A stretch of DNA of 64,000 bases from Lumbricus terrestris (lineage: Eukaryota; Annelida; Clitellata; Crassiclitellata; Lumbricidae): assembly GCA_949752735.1 (NCBI GenBank), contig OX457041.1, forward strand, positions 29,600,900-29,664,899, given 5' to 3'. The notes under the pieces were generated by a model. The model did not search any database. It saw only the letters and a program-made list of their open reading frames with translations, and was not told the origin of the DNA. Each line of letters begins with the position of its first letter. Within the stretch, counting starts at the first letter, position 1. Shown here piece after piece: positions 42,844 through 52,800 of the stretch. The translations under genes and the position numbers were made by a program.

Positions 42844-44013
42844 ATGCCAGACCGCATTGTGGTGTTTAGTAATGGCTGTGTAACAGGCGGAGTGCAGATT
42901 GACCTCCCTCTATCACTCCCTGATGCCCTTTCTCATATAAACAGAAGTCTTGGACTCGATGTTAAAATTCTTTACAACTGCAGCGGCAAAGTCATCGACG
43001 ACACTTCAGTTCTGACATCTGGTGACATCATATATGCGTCGTTGGGGGGACCGTTTATTACTCCCAAACATAAGTTTGAAGCCGATGCGATGTGCGAATC
43101 AAAAGCCACAGACGACTGGATCACACTAAATGTTGGTGGCAGGAAGTTTACAACTTCCAAAGTGACACTAACGACCAAGGAACCTGACAGCATGCTTGCA
43201 CGAATGTTTTCTAGTCCATGGAAAAGCAAGACTGATGCGAAAGGTGCATTTCTCATCGACCGAAGTCCAACTTACTTTGAACCGATTCTCAATTATTTGC
43301 GCAGCGGTGAGCTCATCATCGACAGTGGCATCAATTGTCGAGGAGTTCTAGCTGAGGCCAAATTCTATGGCATCAATTCAGTTGTGGAGCAACTTGAAGC
43401 TCGCATCCAAGCCGAGCAGCCACGCACTGAGAACACACCATTTGACCGAAGCTTCCTGGTGTCTAGACTGATTGGTACTCCACCCGACTGGGAGCTTCGC
43501 TGTCAGGGCATCAATTTTGAGGGTGCAAATCTGGCAAAACTTGACCTGCGTCATATCAACTTCAAGTATGCTGTATTACGCCGAGCGAATCTGGCAAGTG
43601 CCAATCTGTCATTCTGTAACTTTGAACGTGCTGATCTCTCTGGTGCAAAGCTTGATACTGCAAACTTATTAGGCGTGAAGATGCTGTGTGCCAACTTGGA
43701 GGGCGCTTCAATGCTTGCTTGCAATTTTGAAGACCCAGCGGGCAGTCGTGCCAATATGGAAGGTGCCAACATGAAGCACGTCAACCTTGAGGGCAGTCAC
43801 ATGGCCGGCGTCAACCTGCGAGTGGCTACGCTCAAGAATGCCAACCTTCAGAACTGTGACCTCAGAGGCGCGGTACTTGCCGGAGCCGACCTTGAGAATT
43901 GTGACCTCAGCGGTTGTGACCTCCAGGAGGCAAATCTGAGGGGTGCGAATCTGAAAGGAGCAGCGTTTGAACTTATGCTTAACCCTGTCCACATGTCACA
44001 AACTGTTCGCTGA
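42844..44013 (+). CDS. KCTD9: BTB/pentapeptide-repeat protein KCTD9, single exon
   Basis: An uninterrupted frame of 389 codons, the same length as I recall for vertebrate KCTD9, collinear to the last residues (HMSQTVR). Residues about 3-68 form the N-terminal KHA-like domain (VIDDTSVLTSGDIIY). A BTB/T1 domain follows at about 91-185 (DWITLNVGGRKFTTSK, FLIDRSPTYFEPILNYLR). From about 217 to 375 runs a pentapeptide-repeat solenoid (A(N/D)LXX: ANLAKLDL, ADLSGAKLD, CDLSGCDLQEANLRGANLKG). KCTD9 is a cytoplasmic adaptor proposed to work with Cullin-3 ligases. The ATG is the first in frame; a TGTTTTTAG| acceptor 11 bp upstream suggests an intron in the 5' UTR. The coding part has no introns, unlike the many-exon vertebrate gene. 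AATAAA signals follow at 44362. Confidence 0.95.
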   Translation: MPDRIVVFSNGCVTGGVQIDLPLSLPDALSHINRSLGLDVKILYNCSGKVIDDTSVLTSGDIIYASLGGPFITPKHKFEADAMCESKATDDWITLNVGGRKFTTSKVTLTTKEPDSMLARMFSSPWKSKTDAKGAFLIDRSPTYFEPILNYLRSGELIIDSGINCRGVLAEAKFYGINSVVEQLEARIQAEQPRTENTPFDRSFLVSRLIGTPPDWELRCQGINFEGANLAKLDLRHINFKYAVLRRANLASANLSFCNFERADLSGAKLDTANLLGVKMLCANLEGASMLACNFEDPAGSRANMEGANMKHVNLEGSHMAGVNLRVATLKNANLQNCDLRGAVLAGADLENCDLSGCDLQEANLRGANLKGAAFELMLNPVHMSQTVR

Positions 44014-44361
44014 AACACAAGACATCCGAATGGACTCTGAAATTTCTTATCATTCTCTGACTGCTTTTGGACCTTCTTGACATTAACATTATTGTTTACT
44101 TTGTCATTCACCTGAAGGCCTCAAATTTTCAAAATGTAGAAACGCTTTTGCAATCTTACTGATATGATGCTTTTTTCTATGTGCTTTCTGTTTTGCCATG
44201 TTGCATGTTGTTTCTTTATACAAGGGGATGTCCATATATATATGACGTACGCAGTAAAGGGTAGGCGTTTATTGGATTAAGAGACTGTTTTGGTGTGCAT
44301 TTAGCAGAGGGTGAAGTGTCTCGATAAAATATGACTTGAGAGGTTCTGTACTGACTGGCAA

Positions 44362-44367
44362 AATAAA
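44362..44367 (+). terminator. Candidate poly(A) signal of KCTD9
   Basis: AATAAA about 350 bp after the KCTD9 stop, followed by T-rich sequence. Another AATAAA lies near 44518. Consensus match only. Confidence 0.45.
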
Positions 44368-44820
44368 TTTCTGATTATCACTATTTGTAAATCTGTAATT
44401 ATCCTGATGGCATTTTATTTAACTATGATTAAATTCTGTCAAGATCAAAACAGACCATTGCATGTACCAGATTTTACCTAGCAAATATGTTTTTTTTAAA
44501 AAGTAGTCTACAGTAAAATAAATGTCTTTTTGATGACTTTAGCTAATTAACTTTTGCAAAGAGTGGTTCAGAGAAGCGTAGTTGTATGTACAAATGGGTG
44601 TGTTGTGGGGGAGGGGGTTTCTACAAAATGTACGAGGTGTAAGGAGGAATGGTTTTGAAAACATACTTTGCGCATACGATGTAGGTAAGATATGGATGGT
44701 CCCTAACTGTTGATAACTGATGTTGTACTGAGATTGAGACAAGGTTGTGCATGGGTGTGTTTATGCATAACTGCAGCCATCTTGTGTAGCGTTGGACGCT
44801 TCTTTAGATTAGATTATGGA

Positions 44821-45065
44821 TTAGATCAGTTCGATATTGATTAGATTAAATCAGTTCGATATTGATTAGATTAAATCAGTTCGATATTGATTAGATTAAA
44901 TCAGTTCGATATTGATTAGATTAAATCAGTTCGATATTGATTAGATTAAATCAGTTCGATATTGATTAGATTAAATCAGTTCGATATTGATTAGATTAAA
45001 TCAGTTCGATATTGATTAGATTAAATCAGTTCGATATTGATTAGATTAAATCAGTTCGATATTGA
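44821..45065. repeat. 25-bp minisatellite
   Basis: About 9.8 nearly identical tandem copies of a 25-bp unit (GATTAGATTAAATCAGTTCG + ATATT), 0.8 kb past the KCTD9 stop. Almost no divergence between copies suggests recent expansion. Confidence 0.95.
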
Positions 45066-47129
45066 CTGTTCTTTTACATACAAACGTTGATACAAACGTG
45101 CATACATTTATCAACATATCTTAGCTCGCAAGATTGTGACTCTGGCAGATAACTTTATTTCTAGTGCCTTTGCATTCCTACATGGCATGCATAGACAGCA
45201 AGACATATGCAGACATTTATTTGTTCTGCCTTCATTTTTCAAAACATTTTGTGAGTTCATTCTGTTGGGTTAAGAGAAACATTGCAATTCTTTCAGTCAT
45301 TAGTATCTGGCTGGAGGTGTTTCCTCCTTTCCATAACATTTAACTACGGAATGCATCCTGCAAGGATTGTTTGCGTAAGGTGATCATGGAGTTGAAGCTC
45401 CAGTTGGAATGCTGCTCCTACCACCAATAACAGAGTCTTCTTCCCTTATGCATCGCTTTCTACGGAACAATTTCGCAAGTGATGTAGAAAATGTTTTGTT
45501 AAATTGTGATACTGTGATTTCTGCTTATGCTTTGAGTTGGTACTTCAACCTGGGTTTGGCCAAGTGTTTGAGGTGCATGGAAATTGTATATCAGAAATAT
45601 CTTAAGTAGTATCTGGTGCTGGTTAAAATCTGTGTTGCAAGGCAAAGACAGCATATTATGTCTGTACTTCATTAATTCACTGGCTGTGTGTTAAGCAAAT
45701 GAATCAATTTCAAAGTTCTCTGTCGTAAAATTCTACCGAGTTACATTTTACCCAGTAGCTACCGAGTTCCATGCTCTCCCCTCATGCACTTGGTCAGCAG
45801 ACACTGTGACTATTGACTCAAGCTTTCTTGTTGGCTGGCCCAGAGCTTTCAAATTTGCTGCCACGATCAGTTTGTTGTGTCAATTCTTTTATGTCATTCA
45901 GATGTAAATTTATTACTTAAGACTCGTGTCTTTCAACTGCTTATTCGTCATACACAGACTTCTCCAATGAACTACAATATTTTATTGTGATTTCTGTGTA
46001 AGTAAGTAAGTAAGTAAGTGTATTTAATAAATGCAAGCAAATGCTCAAAGGTTTACATAGAAATTCAGAAATAATTGCTGTAAAGAAGCAATAATTAGAA
46101 TAAAATAAAGTCAACTAGAAGTCTTAAGCAATAAACTGCACCTGTTAAGGAATCAAATATAGGGGGTGGGGTGCAGGTCATGACCAGCGCAATAGATGGG
46201 AGAGTAGGTTTTGGCCAGGAATTTCAAGATGCTTACAAGTAAAACTTCTTTTACAAGATTCCTCAAACATTGGGAATGGGTGGGAAGCCAAGACTTGTGG
46301 TGCAATAGAAGAGTCGAGTTACTGCGTACTTACTGATGAAGCATAACCGTAATTGGGAACAGTATTGCAGTGATCATTATAATTACAATGCTGTAGAATG
46401 ATCAGCTTAGGTTTGATTGGACCAGATACATGAACTAAAGGCATTCACACCGTTGTAGTGTACAGTTGAAATTACAGTCAGTCATGAACACATATCATGG
46501 TGAACATTGGCTGTAAAATTCAAGATGTACACTAATGTTTACTACGTCTTAGATTTGTACAGTTGACGTACAAATATATGTAATGTTTGAGTTGTAATTC
46601 GGTTTGTAAATACATGTCGTGTCTCGTTTGTTAGATAGTTATGCTTACGGTGCGGTACTTGTATTTGACACATTAATAACTACATTGCGTACACTGTCTT
46701 TAAAGCGTCTGCCTTTAAAGTTTCATGTGGGCTGTTGTTGTCTAATATTATTCTTTTTGTATTGTTTAATGATGTGAAAGATTCTGAAGGAGGGTACATG
46801 AGTTGAAATGGATGTTTCTATTACTATTTGGCATTGGGCTGTTTTTGTGAGATTTATGCCTATTTGCCAGTTGTGGATGGAATAAAAATTTGTGATTTTG
46901 TCTGCCTCATTATGTTGTTTTATTATTTAATAGAACATTTATATAGCTCTCTTTAAATAAATCAGACTGTGCTAGCCTAGGTGATAAATTTCTTAGATTT
47001 TTATATCAGTTAGCAAAGCAGTATGAAGCAAGCACACCAGTGTTTTTCTTGGTTTTGTGTTGTATAGTGTTCATGCTCCTGCTCCTTGCCAACTCTGCAC
47101 TTGCTGCCAAGGTTCATCTATACATATGG

Positions 47130-47650
47130 CCACTTAATTATATAGCGCCTTAACATGAATCTCACGAAGGTGCTTAACGTAGCTACTCAGCAGATCTAAA
47201 CAGGTGTGATTTAAGAGATTTAGAAAATGTTTCCTGAGTTGCATTCGGTGCAATGGCGCAAATCATTGTTAATGGAAGACTGTTCTAGTATGAAGGTTCC
47301 AGCAGGAGAAGGCTTGGCAAAAATGTGTGTCAGACAGTTAAACCACGTTTTTATTTAGCACAGGCACCCTGCATGTAATTGGTGACATGACCAAATTTTG
47401 TGATACGGCCATTAAGTGCATGGCCGTATCTGCTCCAAGAACCTCAACTGCTGATCTAGTAGGATGTCAAGACAATGAACAGCGACAGAAAAGCAAACTG
47501 CAAGACCTCGGACGCAAGGGCTGCTAGATCAATCTTAGCAAGCTGTTGGCGTTAGTGCCCAGCCAGATGAATTGAGTCTTGGATGGGTTGAGCTGCAAGT
47601 GGTTCAATGACATCTGAGGAGAGTAGGACACTGAGGCCCAAGAACAAAAT
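47130..47650 (-). repeat. Dispersed repeat with GCGCTATATAA tail
   Basis: TATATAGCGCCTTAACATGA..CTCACGAAGGTGCTTAACGT at its left end is the reverse complement of the tail motif at 33735-33770. The body has 'GGAAGACTGTTCTAGTATGA' and 'GATGAATTGAGTCTTGGATG' phrases like non-LTR 3' regions. Truncated retroelement or SINE. Confidence 0.45.
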
Positions 47651-48064
47651 GTGATGTAATATGGTTAAGAACATGCATCATAATATTAATTCCACTTTAG
47701 AACAAGACATAATGAGAACTTATTATGACACGACTTCTCCAATAAGTTTCTGTAGAGATGATTCAACCTAGAATGTATACATTCACAACTGTCATGCACC
47801 TTCAACATACACCACTAATTGTTTGCTTCCTACATATTATAAAATTATGGCAATGTTCTGCCAACCACGTTTGTCAAAACCAAGCAAATGATAATTAATC
47901 TAACGAGAGTATTTATGAAGAAAACATCTGTTAAAAAGTTGCGTATTTTAAGATTGTATATATCTAATATTATTAATTGTGATTCTGAGAATCCCACAAC
48001 GCTAGCAGACGAAATGATTCCTTTGGAATATAACAAATAAATGAGACTATGACCACCACAGGCA

Positions 48065-48230
48065 ACATTATAGTCATGTAATATTATAGTTATGTAACAT
48101 CATAGTCATGTAATATTATAGTCATGTAACATTATAATTATGTAATGTTATAGTCATGTAACATTATAATTATGTAATGTTATAGTCATGTAACATTATA
48201 ATTATGTAATGTTATAGTCATGTAATATTC
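48065..48230. repeat. Tandem array of about 32-bp units
   Basis: Repeats of TATAGTCATGTAACATTATA / ATTATGTAATGT words, three to five copies with substitutions. No coding signal. Confidence 0.8.
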
Positions 48231-49539
48231 ATCCATTATGCAGCCATTAGGTTGCTGCCAGATAGCAAATAGTCCCAGTACCGTAACTATCATGAGGTTG
48301 TTGATAATTAAAAGCATTAACTCTTAAAAAAGATTATTGATAATCAGGTGAGACAAGTCCAATTGTTTGTGAAATGATATTCAAGGATGAGAAGGATTCC
48401 ACTAAACTTGTGGTTGTGAATGCCAACTTTCCAAGACATGCAAAAAGACACCGTCAATTTTCATTTCTAGATACAGGCATAGGCAGGCTTCACGTGTGCC
48501 ACAACTTTCTTGCAACAATCTTTTGTGAAATAAGGAAATCCTGAGCAAGAGCTTTATGAACTCTTGAGACAAGTTTTGAAGTAGGAATGAGACAAATGGT
48601 AATGGTAACCAGGATGCAAAAAAAGAAACTACACATTTCACACTGCACTCAATTCAGTGTCAGTTTCTTTTAGTTTTCTGGATTCCAACTTTATGATTAT
48701 ACGCTAAGATCTTCAGGTAAAACTCTGCTGATAAAGGTTGAACCCTTGTTTTGATTAACAAAAATATCACAAAATGCTTCTAACTTCTAGTTTTACTCTA
48801 AAATCTCAGCATGTTTGAACTTTAGTTCAATCTTTCAAGCATCCGCTTATACAACCTGGTGCCTATCCGCTTATACAACCTGGTGCCTACCCAGTCGCAT
48901 TAGATTATGCGAAGACAGCTTTAAAAACTGAAGCCATTTAATGATACTTAAGCAGCTTTAAAAAGTGAAGCCGTGTTAAGCTGTTTCAACAACATTCAAT
49001 TGAAAACGCTTTAAACAATGAAGCTATTACATTTCTGCATGCCGAAACAAATTCATCTTCATGGCTCATACCATTCTAATTTCTCTTTAAAAGTAATGAG
49101 CTTGAAAAGAAAATGATAAAACCAGTATTTTTGATCAGGATAAAAATATCATATAATACTTTACAAATCAACACATATTACATTGCAAATGTACAGTAGT
49201 CTCTTGGCTTCCAAGTGCTGACAGCTTGCCGACGTCAAAAATGATTCAGCAGTGTTATAAATGCTTTGGGACATTCCTAAGAGTTTCGCAAAATTACAGC
49301 AATCTATCGGCATATCACATACAGAAGTTGTGGTGACTAGCAAGGAAACGGCACTCCGCAATCCGCATATAAGTGTTGCCAACGTTCATGAACCATCTCT
49401 GACACACGGCTGGTTTTTGCACCGACGACGCATACAACATCTAGGTCAGGTGAGACTGTCTGCTGGAGGTAGACGAAGCAGCAAGGTCACTCTGTGTATC
49501 ACATTGTTATCAACACGACTGAACGTTCTGTGATTCAGG

Positions 49540-49790
49540 TCAATAATTGGTGATTCTGATTGAACAGCAATTTCTGACTCTGAATTCTGATCGAATTCTG
49601 CCGCCCAACGCACAGCAGCAGCAGCAGCGAGAGAATTCTGACGTTGAAGTTGCGTGAGTCGAGATTGCGAGATGGATGAAAGTCAGAGGTAGAGACGACG
49701 TCCGTTTCATTCAGTTCTGCCACAGACGACGACGACGACGGTGGCCGATCCGTGGTGTCTGATTGCGGTGGCAGATGACTTAGAATTTCA
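49540..49790 (-). other. CpG-rich coding-like segment next to the ROBO 3' end
   Basis: On the minus strand one frame reads HLPPQSDTTDRPPSSSSSVA then ELNETDVVSTSDFHPSRNLD and later passes into poly-Leu from (CTG)n. A second frame, open after an acceptor-like CAACGTCAG, reads AAAAAVRWAAEFDQNSESEI then AVQSESPIIDL. Base composition and Pro/Ser-rich character look like a cytoplasmic tail, but no acceptor in the needed phase joins it to the previous ROBO exon in one frame. It may be an alternative terminal exon, a frameshifted remnant or 3' UTR. Confidence 0.4.
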
Positions 49791-49817
49791 AGTCCACATC
49801 AATGAATTAAGATGAAG

Positions 49818-49832
49818 CTAAACCACATTTGT
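49818..49832 (-). CDS. ROBO: ROBO proposed terminal exon
   Basis: A strong acceptor (ATCTTATTTTCAG|) at 49833 in phase 0 gives Thr-Asn-Val-Val and TAG (49820-49818). A hydrophobic Val-Val end could bind PDZ domains (inference). The alternative is the coding-like segment 49540-49790. Confidence 0.5.
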   Translation of the reverse strand, partial: TNVV

Positions 49833-52800
49833 CTGAAAATAAGATAAATGCAATTTAAAACTGATGAACTGAAAGTCACATACAGAGCAAAAACACTGTT
49901 AACATGCGCAAAAATAACATACTAGTTTGGCTTAGATGTGGAGACACAATGTCTATGGTCACCAATGTGGTGCCACATTGTCTGTGGTCACCAACGTGGT
50001 GCCACATTGTCTACTGTCACTATTAAATTAACATCAGATTAACATGTGGTCACCGTTAACTTGCAGTAGCTTAAAAGAAATGATAGTTATTGATGATATT
50101 GATGAATGATGGGGAGAGCAATGAGCATGCTGTTGAAAACCGCTCTGCTTAATTTCACAACAGATGCCTGCAATATGGCACAGATGCTAACTTGGTATTT
50201 CAAGGGAAAAAAGTGCCGAGTACAATGAGATTATCCAATGGCAAGCCTCCATTGGCTGAGAGGTAACAGTGTTTCAAAATCTATGAATAAAATTGAAAAC
50301 TTTATTTGTGGACATAAAATCCTAGTTTCCAATTAACCTCTAAAATCATTGGCTGGCTCTTGTAAGTAGTATAGCAAAGTATTTCTATGCAGGTTGTTTT
50401 TCAATGAACATGACTTTTTCAACGATTTGCATCTAGTGTTTTACTGCATTTCACATGCAAGAACCTAAAAAGGCTAAAATAGCATATAGTACCTGACGCA
50501 TGTCACAGGTTTTCATTGGGTTTGCTTGCGTAGAGATGGCAGGATTTCGCGAATGTGCAAGGCTGTTGACTGTTGTCGTTGGCTTTCCTCGTCCAGAGTT
50601 GGCAGCCGAATAAGGAACAGCTGATTTTTTTAACGGAATATCATCTGCAAATATTAAAACACGACTGTTTTGTTTTATGATTTTCTTCAAACAAACATAA
50701 ATAAATAAACGTGGATTGATGGTATTAAATGGTTCTTAGTTCAATATAGAATCTTTCAGTTATAAATAAATAAACAGGTTTTAGGGCAGTATAACAATTA
50801 TAACATATTATGCACTAGTCGGACATAACAACAAAAAAGTCAGGCAGAGATGCTGGTGATAAAAAATCCCACCAGTAAGATGTTATATCAAGCATTCCCT
50901 CTCTTACGGCAAAATAAACGAGATGTAGAAACTTTTAGTCGCTTGTTGGTAAGCAAAGTATAAACTATAAACTCTATCAATTATATGCAAAATATGTCTT
51001 GCATTAACTGTGTGAGATTCTGCCAAACATGCTGCATAGCATAATGGTCACCAACGTGTTTGCCGGTGATTAGTAATCTACAGGTTGTGGGTTTGAGTGT
51101 GCTGATTGAACACTGGTCAAGTTGTTCGTCCAATTGTCTCTGCCACCAGTAAGAAGCAGTGAGACGTTCTAGTCCCACATGTCCTGTGTCTTCGTCCATA
51201 GCAGCTCAAGGGCTTAACAGCAGGAAACGAAAGACCCTTGTGATAATGGACAGCTCTCTTCTTTTCCGTGCTCTGCCATTAGGCAGGTTCGAATGTTTGA
51301 CGTCTCCATTCATCTCTGTTCTGCGCTTTCATTTTCAGCATCTGAAAGCGCAGAACAGAGATGAATGGAGACGTCAAACATTCGACAGCTCTACGTTGTT
51401 AATAATAGTAACGAACTACGCAAGTGAGTTAATGAGTAAGAAGGAGGATGATGAGGATGCATACCAATCTGAAGGTTGACTGATGGGTTTGTCGTTGTCG
51501 TTGGTCTCCTACCCTGCTGCACATCATCTTGTTGATCGCCAATCTGTTTTCGTCGATCTGCCTTAGGGTATGGCTTGTGCTGCTTCGTCGGTATGTGACT
51601 GTAGTTGCTGTCGGTGCTGTAAGGACTTGTCGGTCGATTCGCTCGCTGTCGAGATCGACTGTGTTTTCGAACTGAAAAGAAAGAAAGACGTCGAATGTTA
51701 ACTGATGTTGACGTTCAAAATTAACACATCTGCATCGACTCATATGCGATTGGAACAAATACAGTGCTCAGTATCGTGGTATGGTAGTTAACTTTAGAAT
51801 GACAGTGCTCAGTATCGTAGTATGGTAATGAACTTTAGCATGACAAGCTGCATTGGTCAGAACAAGGTTTAAGGGTAAGAAATGACATGAACTAAAAGGA
51901 AGTGCCCCTCCCCAAGTTCTTTGAGCTGAGTGTTGCCAACTTTTCTAGGCTTTTTGCGCTGCAAACAATGGTCATCAAAAGTAAATGAGTGTGCAATATC
52001 CTTTCCTTCAACCATTTGCATGCATTAGCAACAAATTCTCAATTTCAATAACACATTTATAATCTGAATTCTGCAATCAGATCATTGTCTTCTGCTTATA
52101 ATACATAATTATGCCACTACCATACAAAAGTTCTGACTAAGTTGTTTCTTCAAAGGTTCTGGCTAATAGTCAACTCGGAGACCAGTTACAACCTTTTAGA
52201 TTGTCAGGAACCAGCGGACTGACGGTCGAACCGATTACTGACAATCCGGACTGTTCCGCAGCCTTAGTGACAGCACTGGCAAAGTCAATCTCGCCAATAA
52301 AAGAGTCGGCGTCAGCGCCACATGAGCTGACAGAACTGCAGTTGGAGATAGACTCATTGTCCGTCGGCCACGTCGCTTGACTGGCATCGTCTGCAACAGA
52401 ACAACTCACAACACTGCTCTATTTTGTCATCACTTCTAACAATGACCACAATAAAAATCCCAATATGCTAAAATGGCACTCTCTTATCAGACACTTTAGC
52501 AAATAAGCATCTTGTTATATTTGGTTGCAGCATCTAAATTGTTGCTAAGCATCTGAAAGCATCTCTTTACCTTGAGCTTCTGAGTCGGTTGTGGCTGATT
52601 CCGGAGTGAAGCATCTGGATGGATCAATTCCACTGTACTGATCATCACATCCACGATCAGCCTTCACAAAACCAACATGCTTATCTGGATTTTCAACGTT
52701 GCACAATCTGAAATCAAACAACAAAGAAACAATGCAGTATAATCTATTGTAAATTCTCTGTATAGGGCCATCATAAGAAGGCATCAGTCACATCAAGCAC

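Larger units (their letters stand above)
45066..49500. other. Intergenic region with dispersed repeats
   Basis: I see no convincing exon. Contents include a GTAA run at 46001-46020, a dispersed repeat at 47130-47650, a 32-bp-period array at 48065-48230 and a two-copy 24-bp duplication at 48845-48890 (CCGCTTATACAACCTGGTGC). The ROBO 3' UTR probably occupies the right end. Confidence 0.45.

Noticed and set aside
43551..44111. Minus-strand frames antisense to KCTD9
   Set aside because: Caused by the regular pentapeptide-repeat codon pattern of the sense strand.
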